From the NCBI RefSeq assembly GCF_026745355.1, contig NC_079206.1, positions 25,297,437 through 25,361,436 on the forward strand: 64,000 nucleotides of DNA. Direction: 5' to 3'. Both the position numbers and the translations under genes were made by a program. Within the stretch, counting starts at the first letter, position 1; the number at the start of each line of letters is the position of its first letter. The notes under the pieces were generated by a model. That model had not been told where the DNA came from. It searched no databases and worked only from the letters and a program-made list of their open reading frames with translations. This stretch comes from Beta vulgaris subsp. vulgaris (lineage: Eukaryota > Streptophyta > Magnoliopsida > Caryophyllales > Amaranthaceae). Below, in pieces: positions 1-12,235 of the stretch.

Positions 1-471
1 AATCAAACACTTGTAACAAGAGTATCCACGTATAAGTTGTGGCTTGGCATTCTTCTTAGCCAATAGATATTTCAGTGCAGCATGGTCGGTGTGGATAATC
101 ACTTTCGAACCTATGAGGTAGTCCAAAACTTATCAAGAGCATAGACAATGGGCAAGAACTCTTTCTCTATAGTAGTATAGTTGACCTGGGCTTCATCTAA
201 TGCCTTGCTGGCATAGTAGATAGCATGGAGGACCTTGTTCTTCCTTTGGACAAGCACAACAGCAATTGCGTAATCACTAGCATCATACATGATCTCGAAA
301 GGAAGACTCCAATTAGGAGGTTCTATGATAGGGACAGTGATCAATGCTTCCTTAATCCTGTCAAAAGACTCCACACAAGCATTAGTAAAATCAAAAGTGG
401 CATCCTTGAGCAACAATTGAGTAAGGGGTTTCGCAATTTTTTAAAAATCTTTTATAAATCTGCGATATATT
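1..471 (-). pseudogene. Gypsy element A: RNase H part of pol (3' portion, cut by CACTA-1)
   Basis: Minus-strand reading gives the end of a Ty3/gypsy reverse transcriptase followed by its RNase H. Visible blocks are KDATFDF, PFEIMYDASDYAI (first RNase H Asp), [17 protein letters not shown] (Glu) and [13 protein letters not shown] (next Asp). The segment runs off the left edge. Its upstream half lies at 22476-23250, 22 kb away, because a CACTA transposon begins at 472. A TAA stop lies where the RT-RNase H connection should read through (near 440), and the frame shifts near 111, so this copy is dead. The family is the non-chromovirus (Athila/Tat-like) branch, inferred from the linked protease and RT. 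Confidence 0.85.
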
Positions 472-487
472 CACTACAAAAATACAC

Positions 488-805
488 TTGATTTTGTTAG
501 GGAAAATTCCGTAGCAAAAATGCAAAATCCGTAGCAATTTTATACTTGCTACGGAAGTTGCTACGGAATTAGTCGACGCAAAGACTCTCGTAGCAAACTG
601 AAATTAGAAACGGAGTTGTATATGTCCGTAGCAAATCTTGTTAAGGAAGATTCCCTAGCAAATTTATTCCGTAGCAAAATTTGCTACAGATTTTTTTCAC
701 CGTAGCAAATATTTTGCTAGGGTAATTAAATCCGTAGCAAAATGTTGCTAAGGTTATTTTAATTACTTTGCTACAGATGAAGAAATTCGTAGCAAATTTA
801 GCAAA
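488..805. repeat. CACTA-1 left subterminal repeats
   Basis: About a dozen copies of a motif close to TCCGTAGCAAA, in both orientations (also TTTGCTACGG), spaced 10-40 bp apart. The same motif recurs at the opposite end (22308-22458). In En/Spm-type elements such subterminal repeats are the binding sites of the element's own TNPA-like protein; that role is inferred here from position and density. Confidence 0.85.
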
Positions 806-1283
806 AGCTAAACCATTATAATTTGCTTATAATCAAATCCTTTTCGCTGTAAACAAAATCTACAATTTTTAGTTCCATATGTAACACCATATTTTTTTTC
901 CCAATATTTCGATATCATGAAACAAATATAAAATTACAGAAATAGCCAATACATAAAGATATATAGATTCTTTAAAAGGTTCAATTCCTTACTAAAGGAA
1001 TCATAATTTGTCTTTACAAAAATAATCAGCCCATCAAGTTACTTCAATCTAAACATTTTCCCAATCATTTACAAAAGCAAACCTCCAACCAAGGTTAATA
1101 AACTTTTCCCCCAAAATCAATCCTCTAATCAAGTAAGCTAATAAAGTTTTCCCCAATCATTTACAAAACCTAACCTCCAAGTGAACTTATAAAGTTTCCT
1201 CACTGAGGTACAAAATATTTACCCATCAAAACCAAGCAAATCTAACAAAAAAAAGCTACGGGGACCTGGATGGGGGGGGGGGA

Positions 1284-1630
1284 TTATGTGCCAGTAGGAG
1301 CACTTGCTGACACTTGCTGACTCAGCATTTGAAACTGTTTTTGAAGTAGCTTCATTTGTTCCACAGTTGAGTCAAGAAGTTCTTTTTGCTGCTTGTTTTC
1401 AGAAGTATGTTGAGTTGATTTTCCAGATTAGCCACATGTTGTGATGATGCCTTCATCATTGTTTTGGTTGAAACAGGCTTTTCAAAATATGATTCCGCAG
1501 CGGAACCAATGCTATATACTCGACCTTTTGCATCAAAGCCCCCAACAACTTCAAAATACACCTCTTCAGCAGACTTTGGCTTATCACTTTCCTTATTGGC
1601 AGCTTCCTTAAGTTGTAAGGTATCCTATAC
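1284..1630 (-). pseudogene. CACTA-1 second gene (TNPA-like, transposase_24 family), C-terminal exon
   Basis: The minus strand encodes EEVYFEVVGGFDAKGRVYS, IGSAAESYF and then a heptad-like, Gln/Leu-rich coiled-coil tail ending SASAPTGT and a TAA at 1284-1286. The block 'E.VVGG.DAKGRVY.IGS' is typical of the plant Ptta/En/Spm second-protein family (Pfam transposase_24). A one-base frameshift near 1400 separates the two parts. The upstream exons lie at 13985-15348, on the far side of gypsy element B, which inserted in an intron or low-complexity region of this gene. Confidence 0.75.
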
Positions 1631-1738
1631 AAATCATTCATAAATAAGCATGAGTGATATAAGAAAAGAAGAGAAACTATGTTGCTTGTATACAAGATGA
1701 AATTGTAAATCTTATGTCATTAGACTCATTACATTACA

Positions 1739-1870
1739 CATATTATATACTTCCTCTGTTTTTTTTTACCCGCTACACTTCTTGTAGCGGGAATCCCAAG
1801 ATAATTTTTGCACAGTAAAATTAAGGAAGAGGGGAAGCTGATTAAGGGGATTGATTTAGGGAGAAAATAC
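1739..1870. other. Intron or intergenic stretch of CACTA-1 with a Stowaway-like end
   Basis: The sequence TACTTCCTCTGTTTT at 1750-1764 resembles one Stowaway terminus, but no matching opposite end is visible. A local hairpin (CCCGCTACA / TGTAGCGGG, 1770-1792) follows. Nothing coding is seen. Confidence 0.25.
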
Positions 1871-1879
1871 AGTTGGGTG

Positions 1880-2025
1880 AGGCCCTTGCAGAACCACACC
1901 GCCACAGCAATCATCGCACAAACCAACACCACCACCTGTCCAAAAGTCTGCCATCAACAAAATCCACCACGAAACCACTACTATGACTATCAAACAACCA
2001 CATAAACAACCAACAACAACCACCA
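1880..2025. repeat. CA/CCA-rich low-complexity tract, left part
   Basis: Sequence dominated by CAACCAC, CACCAC and ACAAC units. It continues in the same style at 13529-13765 and was one tract before element B inserted. The last five bases (CACCA, 2021-2025) match the five bases at 13529-13533, the candidate target duplication of element B. Confidence 0.7.
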
Positions 2026-3546
2026 TGATAAGCGCATATATTCCTATATTTTTGTCCCTTAAAATTAGACTTATAGTTGTCTTCTATGTGTTATTTTATA
2101 ATATTTATTTTTATTAATAAGTGACGTATTTATGTCTATATTATATTTTATTGAATAATTAGCTTAAATAGTGTGTTATTTTATTATAGGTATTTTACAA
2201 GTTCAATTTGCTAAAGGAAGACAATAAGACTAAAAGAAAGAAGAGAAGAAAAGAAAAGAAGAAAAAAAAAAAAAAAAAGTGAGCCCAAGCTCACGTGAGT
2301 TTTGTAATGTAAAAGAAAGAAAACAAAGGGGCCAACTCTACCTTGATTCCTCCATCCTCAACTGGGTCTACACAGCAAACAAAAAAAAAGAAACAAGTTG
2401 TTTCTATCTTCCTCATTCCACGCAAGAAAATTAGAGGAGATATGATTTTATCTCCTCAAATTTTCAAGATACGATTGTTTATCAGATTTTCAGTTATGAG
2501 ATTTTATCTTTTTGATTCTATCTTCTACACAACTAGATATAAAATTCACCATCGTTTGGAAAGGAAAAAAAAACACGCACACATACAAGAGAGTTCGTGA
2601 GAGTGAATAAAAATAATCGGGTTCGTCCAAGATCGACAAGTTGATAGGAATTGAAGGATTATTGCGTTCAGAGGCGAATTGAGGGTAGCGGCTACATCAA
2701 TTCGGGTCTACAGTCATGAGTTTTCTCTCTTCTATTTTCAATTAGTTGTTCTTGTGATTGAACTGGATTTTATCTGAATTTATTCATGTTTTCAGTTTCT
2801 TATATTTCTATTATTTGAGTCTAATTGGTTAACGTTGAGTTGATTGAATTTAATTATTTAATTTAGCATTTATACGATTCATTCTATTGTTGGTTAGTTA
2901 TGAAATTTGATATCTTTACTTGTAATTGGACGCAATTAGTTGTTTAGATACTCAAATTATGCTATATGACTATTAGGCGCAGCGTTTAATAGTTGGATAG
3001 GGAGGACGACTTGAGATTAATAAGAGTGAGCGGCTCAGCTTAATATTCTTAAGTGTATGAATTGTGCTAATAAAACAAGTTTATTAGGGTCGGATTTGTC
3101 TTAGCAAGATTCTAGATTTTTAGTGAGTAAGACAAGAATTGATTGCGGCGATAATTCACCAATCTAAGTGCTAAGTTAACTATTAAAGTGGTCTCAATTA
3201 TAAAGGTTAAGAAGCTAAATCATGTCTAAACTTTCTATGATCGAATCGCGAATTAATAGAGTTTGTGTGTCGTCACTTGTAATTATTAGTTTAGTAGTAA
3301 TTTCAATTTTACTTCGTCCAAGTATTTGGTTACAACCGAAACCCCCCAAATCGTATATATGTGAATAGTGTAAATAGTGTAAATTCGTATATAATATATG
3401 TTTTTGTCACTTAGTTGAATATTTGAGTTTAGGAATTATAATAATCTTCTCGTGGGATCGATCCTTTCTTACCGTTTTACTAGTTATAAATATTTTTGAA
3501 GGTTTAAGTTAGGTTTTTAATTTTATACGGTAAACGACACGTACCA
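2026..3546 (+). repeat. LTR of element B, plus orientation (1521 bp)
   Basis: Starts TGATAAGCGCATATATTCC and ends ACGACACGTACCA, directly before the primer-binding site, so this is a 5' LTR in plus orientation. It is nearly identical in reverse complement to 5590-7114 over its whole length; scattered substitutions and small indels are visible (for example the terminal TACCA here against TATCA in the other copy, and different lengths of the poly-A run near 2262). Confidence 0.9.
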
Positions 3547-3551
3547 AATTT

Positions 3552-3569
3552 TGGCGCCGTTGCCGGGGA
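3552..3569 (+). other. Primer-binding site complementary to tRNA-Asp
   Basis: TGGCGCCGTTGCCGGGGA, five bases after the LTR end, is the reverse complement of the CCA-tailed 3' end of plant nuclear tRNA-Asp. Athila-lineage elements use this primer. It fixes the plus orientation of the left LTR. Confidence 0.88.
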
Positions 3570-5106
3570 GATTTATAGTCTTTCCATACTCAAAGTTGAA
3601 CTGGGATACTAATTTTTTTTTTTTCAATTTTAGTTGATTAAAAGAAATTTAGTACTTGTGGTCTTGGGTTGTCTAAAGAACCTTTGGCCAGGTTGAAAGT
3701 TCTTGGCTTATAGTATGTTTTCTAAATTTTTTGCATACTATATGTTTAGTTATTGTAATAGAGTGCTCTGATTCTATTGTTTGATGCACTAATTAGTTAT
3801 ACTCATATCCTACTTTAATGACAGTTATTTGACTCTTAGTATATTTTTTTTTTAGCCTTCTCATCCTCTTGGAAACAATGTGCGTCAAGTATAGATAGTA
3901 TCAATTGGGGTGCAGTAGTTTAACAGCTTATTTCTTGGCCAAATTTTTCCAAGCTATAATCTTCTCTGACACTCCATCTGCTATTTATCACTTGCCTGTA
4001 TACTTTCTTCATACTGTGTGGATGGTTTCAAATAATGCTAGATCTATGCTTACTATCTAATTAACTACAGGTAGTTATATTATTGTATAGATCAGTATTA
4101 GTATATATAGTCTTGATACTCTCATTGGTGACTTATGTTGATTAATTTAATAAGCATGCTGAATTTTTCCACTCCTGACAATATGAAAAGTGAACTTAGT
4201 GTTATCCATTTGTCTTCTATTATCATAAATCTAATGCAGTTTTTATATGTTATAATACCAAAGCACTAGAGTTCTTAGCTATTCATATTATTAATACGTG
4301 GCAAAATAATTACATTACTAATAGCATGATTACTTTGTCTATAATTTTTCATTTGCTCAGATTTATGGGTAAGTGCTTGCAGACATTATGTATAACTAGT
4401 AAAAGTATCTGTATGTTATGATTCTTTATTGAGACATTAATATATTTATCCACAAGTTACCATCAACCTCCCGCATAACTGAATTGGTTTTAAAAGTAGT
4501 GAGACATTAGCAGGTTCACACACATATCCTTAATATTAAGTTTCTGATTGCTTAGGAGTTTAGATAGTCTGATTTTCTCTGTAGTGCTCATTTGATTTCT
4601 GATTTTCTTTACTAGAAATGCTAATGGGTTCATCATGTTGTGCGTGGCTTAGCTAATCAGTTTTGCATCTATACTTTCCTGTGACTATTAGTTTGAGGAT
4701 TGAATCTTTGTGAAAAAAATAAAGGCTATTTAGTTGGACTAGCAACAATGTTATCAGTCTGGTATTCTGCTCACCTAGTAGTCTGAAATTTTTGTTTATC
4801 TTTGCCTGTAACTCAAATTATTAGTAGAATTTGTGGTCTGCTAGTTTAAGTTGGCATCTTATAGTGTAGTACAATAACAGGTCCATATCATGTTCACATA
4901 CAACTTTTTGCATGATATTAGCTTGTTCCACTTAGCTTCCTACATTACCTCAAATTTTACTGCTATCATAATTTTAATCTGAACTGCTAGTATTAAAAGT
5001 TGTAGTCTGTAGATGCTTACTTTCTACATAAAGTAAGGTCACTAACTGGGAAAATAGTTCGTACCATGCAGATTTCATGACACCAAGACTGTCATCCCAG
5101 TTTGAC

Positions 5107-5197
<91 letters not shown>

Positions 5198-5589
5198 ATA
5201 TATATATAATAAAAGTGAAACATAGGATTTAAAAAAGGTCACAGAAAGTAAGCAGCTCCAATATGACCCAGACCATTATATTTGGCTTGCTATGCTATAT
5301 TCATGTCTTAATGATGATTTGATTCTTTACATACCATTTTCTCTAGATCATAATGAGCAAAACCAGTAGTTGTGTCAATATTAGTTCCCTAGGAGTTGAT
5401 ATAAGAAATATGCGAAAAAAAAAAATAGAGTCATGGTTTATACTAGTATACTACTAATTCGAATAATGATATGCAGACCAAATGTTAAATATATTCTACT
5501 TCCTTTGTGTTTTGCACTCATGATTCGTTTTTAAGTGTGGGGGAAAGACATCCATTTATGCTTAAATGGTTTTAGCTATGATCAAAATT
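3570..5589 (+). other. Element B leader, AT-rich and non-coding
   Basis: Two kilobases with no ORF of note. It holds an AT dinucleotide array (5110-5209) and, at its right end (5537-5549), GTGTGGGGGAAA, which looks like a polypurine tract but is not followed by an LTR in the same orientation. It abuts the end of the inverted LTR at 5590 through the near-palindrome ATCAAAATTTGAT (5581-5593). It could be the displaced 5' leader of element B, or the body of a separate non-coding (LARD-like) derivative. Confidence 0.55.
5110..5209. repeat. (AT)n microsatellite, about 100 bp
   Basis: Uninterrupted alternating A and T apart from one TATTATA step near 5187. Confidence 0.95.
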
Positions 5590-7114
5590 TGATACGTGTC
5601 GTTTACCGTATAAAATTAAAAACCTAACTTAAACCTTCAAAAATATTTATAACTAGTAAAAGGGTAAGAAAGGATCGATCCCAAGAGAAGATTATTATAA
5701 TTCCTAAACTCAAATATTCAAGTAAGTGACAAAAACATATATTATATACGAATTTACACTATTTACACTATTCACATATATACGATTTGGGGGGTTTCGG
5801 TTGTAAACAAATACTTAGATGAAGTAAAATTAAAACTACTACTAAACTAATAATTACAAGTGACGACACACAAACTGTATTAATTCCCGATTCGATCATA
5901 GAATGTTTAGACATGATTTAGCTTCTTAACCTTTATAATTGAGACCACTTTAATAGTTAACTTAGCACTTTGATTGGTGAATTATCGCCGCGATCAATTC
6001 TTGTCTTACTCACTAAAAATCTAGAATCTTGCTAAGACAAATCCAACCCTAATAAACTTGTTTTATTAGCACAATTCATACACTTAAGAATATTAAGCTG
6101 AGCCGCTCACTCTTATTAATCTCAAGTCGTCCTCCCTATTCAACTATTAAACGCTGCGCCTAATAGTCATATAGCATAATTTGAGTATCTAAACAACTAA
6201 TTGCGTCCAATTACAAATAAAGATATCAAATTTCATAACCAACCAACAATAGTATGAATCGTATAAATACTAAATTAAATAATTAAATTCAATCAACTCA
6301 ACGTTAACCAATTAGACTCAAATAATAGAAATATAAGAAACTGAAAACATGAATAAATTCAGATAAAATCCAGTTCAATCACAAGAACAACTAATTGAAA
6401 ATAGAAGAGAGAAAACTCATGACTGTAGACCCGAATTGATGTAGCCGCTACCCTCAATTCGCCTCCGAACGCAATAATCCTTCAATTCCTATCAACTTGT
6501 CGATCTTGGACGAACCCGATTATTTTCCTTCACTCTCACGAACTCTCTTGTATGTGTGCGTGTTTTTTTTTCCTTTCCAAAAGATGGTGAATTTTATATC
6601 TAGTTGTGTAGAAGATAGAATCAAAAAGATAAAATCTCATAACTGAAAATCTGATAAACAATCGTATCTTGAAAATTTGAGGAGATAAAATCATATCTCC
6701 TCTAATTTTCTTGCGTTGAATGAGGAAGATAGAAATAACTTGTTTCTTTTATTTTGTTTGTTGTGTAGACCCAGTTGAGGAAGGAGGAATCAAGGTAGAG
6801 TTGGCCCCTTTGTTTTCTTTCTTTTACATTACAAAACTCACGTGAGCTTGGGCTCACTTTTATTATTTTTTTTTCTTCTTTTCTTTTCTTCTCTTCTTTT
6901 TTTTAGTCTTGTTGTCTTCCTTTAGCAAATTGAACTTGTAAAATACCTATAATAAAATAACACACTATTTAAGCTAATTATTCAATAAAATATAATATGG
7001 ACATAAATACGTCACTTATTAATAAAAGTCAATAAATATTATAAAATAACACATAGAAGACAACTATAAGACTAATTTTAGGGGACAAAAATATAGGAAT
7101 ATATGCGCTTATCA
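5590..7114 (-). repeat. 3' LTR of element B, minus orientation (1525 bp)
   Basis: On the minus strand it begins TGATAAGCGCATATATTCC at 7114 and ends CGTATCA at 5590. It follows the polypurine tract of the minus-strand coding region, so it is the true 3' LTR of that body. It forms an inverted repeat with 2026-3546. Confidence 0.9.
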
Positions 7115-7128
7115 AATTCCCCATACTT
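7115..7128 (-). other. Polypurine tract of element B
   Basis: The minus strand reads AAGTATGGGGAATT immediately before TGATAAGCGC, the usual plus-strand priming site next to a 3' LTR. Confidence 0.75.
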
Positions 7129-9424
7129 AGCTTTTGATCGCCCTCGATCAAAATACTACTAAAATAAAAGTAAAACTATACTAGGAAAGCAATAAACCTA
7201 ACTCACTGTCGTAGGAATCACGATTGCACTTAGCATGTGCAACAAGCCCTTTAAACCCCTAGGCTACCCTAGTGGACGAGTAAGGTCTCGTGAGGATTTT
7301 CAGATGGCATCCCACAAAGCCTTATTAACATAGTTTCCCAAACCAACTAGCAAACATGGATATTCTAATGACAGAAACTAAATGCAAGACCTAATATACC
7401 ACCTCAATTTTCTTTGTCGGAAATAACGAAATTAGATAACACACTACAAGAAACTAAAACATTTTAAAGTTAGTCAGAAAAACGTTGAGAAAATGTTATG
7501 GAGATGTCATACTCTTAGTGTTTAAACAATCGAACTATCAAATCTCATAATACTTCATGAACTAATTGTTATCTTTTGCAACTCAAAAATTTCCAGCATG
7601 AATCCACAAATGTATGCGTATCAAGTTCGATAAATAGACACTCACAAGTAGAAATAAAACACTCAACTCTCATGTGTCTGGGGTTAAATAATATTCACTC
7701 AAACCTATAACCGAGTCGACTCAAAATGAAGTATATTTCTTTAAACTTGACTATCGTCTCAATTCTCCACTTTGAAGTGACATAATGCATAAAGATCAAA
7801 AGGTCTTTCATAAGGTTGTAACGTGGCCAAGGCTAAAGGGTAGGAATAATATTTAGGAATGTGGAGTTAATTATAAGCCGAGCTAAAGGGAGCAAAAATA
7901 CATGACTTATGATGTTCCACTCACAACAAACTCCATTTTTTTTTTCTTTCATATTATTCACCATATCCTTCACATGTAATGCCATCATAATACTTATATG
8001 GATATTTCATAGCATTTCCATTGCTCGATGACTTTCAAACATTTATTTTCTTTGATATTTTTCAATAATATAATTTTTTCTCTATAACCTTGTTTTCTCT
8101 TTTTTCTTTCAACAATATATCTCTACCATAACACAATCTTACAATACAAACTCAATATCTAATAACTCCCCTTAGCCAAGCATGGGTATAATATGTAGGA
8201 GGCCGCAAGTTTGTAATGTATGGTTAGCAAATAAACACGGGATTTTAAGGCTCAGAAGGGCTAAACAAAGGAAATATTATATGAAATAAAATCTCTGAGG
8301 CTAAGAAAAAAAAAGAAAAGGACGCCTAAATCATTTCTTCATAGCATTTGTCACAAAAGTCTCAAAGAGACCAAGTCAAGTTCAAGAGCCACACTTCATT
8401 GAGGAACTATCACACAAGAAAGAAAATAATGAGACTGATGCAGATGTGTCAGTCTAATAGGCTCAAAAGCTCACAAGGTTTGGTCTATTTATCTAGCCAG
8501 CTTATTTAAGAGAAGCAAGATAATTTTTTTTCAATTGTATTATAAATCTCTCAAGTTCGATTATCCGTTTCCAATTATATAACATTCCCAAAATCTTTTA
8601 TTTCGAAAAAAAGTTTTTATTTATTTCAAACAAGTTAGATTAGAGTTTCTTATCAACTTACTAATCGCCATTCCTTAGGAAGATAAGAAGTGGAAATCCT
8701 AAATTAAATGCAACGAAAGTTCTATAACTAATGCAAGCAAAAGCACAATTTCTTTTTTTTTTATAGTACTTAATAAAATAAAAATTCTACAGAAAATTTG
8801 GCAGCACCTCCCCTAAAACAGGACATATCCCAATTTATTTTTCAATTTAAAGTCATGGATACCAGAACCTGTATTTAGCCTATAAAATTATACATCATAT
8901 AATGCCAGCACACGCCACAATCCAGCCTATGATTTTGCCAATTTACCACATGTCCAGCTCCAAAGTGAAATTTGTCACCATTTATCTCCCCCCCACACAT
9001 TAGACTATGCATTGTCCTCAATGAAAAAAAAATTGAATTAAAGAATGAGAGAACTTAGCTGGTTATGTGTATCTTTCTTCACAAAGAGAAATAATAATGG
9101 AGATCATAACGGGTTGCCTTGTTCATAGATGTTGCTTTAATGTGCTGCCTTCCTAATAGAAAGCTAGTTTGGAACCTCTGATTGCTTCACCACTTCTAGA
9201 GTATCACTCATGAGATGTGAAGGTGGCATGGTGCTGGTGGACAAGAGCAAAAACAAGTTAGAATATGACTAGACTTCCTAGCTATGATAAACATAAAGCA
9301 TGAATGATGAGTGTAAAACTGAGAGAACAGTAAGAAAATAAAATGAAATAACAAGAGGAAGTGATAGTAGCAGGATTGGGTTGCCTCCCAAGTAGCGCCC
9401 TTAGTTTATGTCGTGGGCTCGACG
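7129..9424 (-). other. Element B 3' non-coding region
   Basis: About 2.3 kb between the integrase end and the polypurine tract without a usable ORF. On the minus strand it contains GAGGACAATGCATAGTCTAA followed by TGTGTGGGGGGGAG (8984-9020), a sequence common just downstream of pol in Athila/Tat-type elements. No env-like ORF is recognisable. Confidence 0.6.
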
Positions 9425-10620
9425 TTATGCAAGCATCACTCTCGAAAGCTCGATCTCTTCAATTAAACCTGCATGCTCAAACTCATAAAATGGTTTTAAT
9501 CTGTGGCCATTTACTTTAAAAACTTTTCCAGATTCCAAGCTTTTAATCTCCACTGCACCATGAGGAAAAATATCAGTAATAACAAACCATCTAGACCTAA
9601 GCTTACCAGGGAACAACTTTAAGCGAGCATTATATAAAAGGACTTTCTGTCCCATAGAAAATCAGTTTGAATAATCCGCTTATCATGAAAGGCTTTAGTC
9701 TTATCTTTATAAATCTGAGTGTTTTCGTAAGCTTCTAATCTGAGTTCTTCTAGTTCTTGCAAACTAAGTTTTCTCCTCTGTCCAGCTTGTTCGTAGTCCA
9801 TATTACATTGCTTTACAGCCCAGTAAGACTTATGCTCGATTTCGACATGTAAATGGCATCCTTTTCCATAAACAAGTCTGTAAGGGACATTCTTAGAGGT
9901 GTCTTATAAGCTGTCCTATATGCCCACAATGCGTCATCTAACCTAAGGCTCCAGTCCTTCCTGTTAGGGTTCACCATCTTTTCTAGAATTGATTTGATTT
10001 CCCTATTGGACACTTCAGCTTGTCCGTTCGTCTGAGGATGATAGGCTGTTGCTACTCTATGTGTACATGATATCTTTCAAGGAGAGTCCCAAATGTTTTG
10101 TTACAAAAATGGGTACCCCTATCACTAATTATGGCTTTGGCATACCAAATCTGTTAAATATGTGACTCTTAACAAACTTAACAACTGTCTTAGCATCATC
10201 AGTTATGGTAGCTTGAGCTTCCACCCATTTAGAAACGTAATCGACAGCAAGAATAATATAAAGATTACCAAAAGATGAGGGGAAGGGACCCATAAAATCA
10301 ATATCCCACACATCAAAGTTTTCACATACTATGATTCCATGTTGAGGCATTTCGTTCCTTTTAGATACATTTCCAGTCTTTTGGCAACGTTCACAAGACT
10401 TACAGAACACATAAGCATCTTTATAAAGTGTAGGCCAATATAAACCACATTCCAGAACCTTATGAGCAGTCCTTTGAGGACCAAAATGTCCTCCACTTTC
10501 AAGACTATGACAGAATGTAAGAATCGAAGCATATTCAGATTGGTCTACACTCCTAATTACTTGGTCAGAGCATGATTTCCACAAATAAGGGTCATCCCAA
10601 AGTAATACTTTGACTCAGAT
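9425..10620 (-). pseudogene. Element B integrase
   Basis: Minus-strand fragments give the zinc-binding N-terminus (GGHFGPQRTAHKVLE, then CKSCERCQK), the catalytic core ([14 protein letters not shown] with the first Asp, [19 protein letters not shown] with the second Asp, [19 protein letters not shown] with the Glu) and the C-terminal part ([43 protein letters not shown]). Pieces lie in different frames, with breaks near 9640, 9810 and 10130. The enzyme joins LTR ends to target DNA with a 5-bp stagger in this family. Confidence 0.85.
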
Positions 10621-10641
10621 TTAATCTTTTCTTTTTGAGCT

Positions 10642-12235
10642 CTAGACAGAGTCGGGGGAATGTGCTAGTGACCAAATAGTAACCATATCAGCATACCAAG
10701 GAGTTTCAACATGATACATTGAAAGAAGTTGTTCATCAGGAAAGAATTCAGTCATTAAAGGCCAATCATCTCTAGGAACAATTCTACTAAGGTGGTCAGC
10801 AACTAGATTTTCAACACCCTTCTTATCTCTAATTTCTAAGTCAAATTCTTGTAACAAAAGCATCCACCTAAGCAAGCGAGGTTTGGATTCTTTCTTTTTC
10901 AAGAGATATTTTAGAGCAGAATGGTCAGAATACACAATAACATGTGTGCCTAGTAAATAAGGTCTAAACTTCTCTAAAGCAAAAATCACAGCATACATCT
11001 CTTTTTCAGTTACAGTATAGTTGCATTGAGCAGAATCAAGTGATTTAGAAGCATAATGGATCACATAGGATTCTTTATCTTTCTTTTGACCTAAAACGGC
11101 ACCGATAGTCTTATCACTAGCGTCACACATGATTTCAAAGGGTAAGATCCAATCAGGTGGTCGAAGCACGGGTGCACTAGTCAATCTTTCTTTTAACTCA
11201 TCAAAAGCCTTTTTACATTCTCATTAAAATCAAAAGTGGCATCTTTAGCAAGCAAAACACACAAGGAGATGCAATTTTTGAAAAATTCTTAATAAAGCGT
11301 CTATAGAAGCCAACATGCCCTAAAAATGATCTAACTTCACGAACACATGTAGGATATGGCAATGAACTAATAACATCTATTTTAGCTTTATCAACTTCTA
11401 AACCTTTAGCACTTACAATATGTCCAAGTACTACACCTTGTTCTACCATAAAATGACATTTTTCAAAATTCAATACAAGGTGAGTTTCAACACATCTTTG
11501 CAAAACACGAGCTAAACCAGGAGGATCTATCAAAGGAATCGCCAAAAATAGTAAAATCGTCCATAAACACTTCCATATCTTGTTCAATCAAATCAGAGAA
11601 GATACTCATCATACAACGCTGAAAAGTTCCAGGGGCATTGCATAGTCCGAAAGGCATTCTCCTGAATGCAAATGTACCAAAAGGGCAAGTAAATGTGGTT
11701 TTATCGTGATCTTCCGGAGCGATGGGTACTTGAGTATAACCAGAATAGCCATCAAGAAAGCAGAAGAATGATTGACCAGCAAGTTTTTCTAACATTTGAT
11801 CAATAAAGGGCAAAGGGAAATGATCTTTTCTAGTAGCTTGATTAAGCTTCCTATAGTCAATGCAGACCCTCCATCCATTTGAACTCTAGTTGGAACAAGC
11901 TCTCCTTTAGTATTTTCAACAACAGTTATTCCACTCTTTTTAGGGACCACATGAACAGGACTCACCCATTGAGAATCAGAAATAGGATAAATCATGTCGG
12001 CATCTAACCACTTAAGGATTTCCTTTTTAACTACCTCCATCATGGAGGGGTTTAACCTACGTTGAGATTCTCTCGTGGGTTTAGCATCTTTTTCAAGAAA
12101 AATTCTATGCATGCATAAGGTGGGACTAATTCCTTTTATGTCAGCTAAGGTCCATCCGATAGCCTCCTTGTGGTCTTTTAGCACATTTGCCAATTTATCT
12201 TCTTGAAATTGATTTAGAGCATTGGAGATAATCAC
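10642..12235 (-). pseudogene. Element B reverse transcriptase and RNase H
   Basis: RT blocks in order: MIYPISDSQWVSPVHVVPKK, FCFLDGYSGYTQVPIAPEDH, PFGTFAFRRMPFGLCNAPGTF, EVFMDDFTIFGDSFD (the catalytic F-MDD box), NFEKCHFMVEQGVVLGHIVS and VRSFLGHVGFYRRFIKNFSKI. RNase H follows with PFEIMCDASDKTIGAVLGQ, TVTEKEMYAVIFALEKFRPY, VYSDHSALKYLL and NLVADHLSR. At least three frameshifts (near 11880, 11525 and 11225) break the frame. Gene order protease-RT-RNase H-integrase is standard for gypsy. Confidence 0.9.

Noticed and set aside
7443..7460. CACTACAAGAAACTAAAAC as a seventh CACTA end
   Set aside because: No subterminal repeat array follows and no opposite end or duplication was found inside element B; likely chance.
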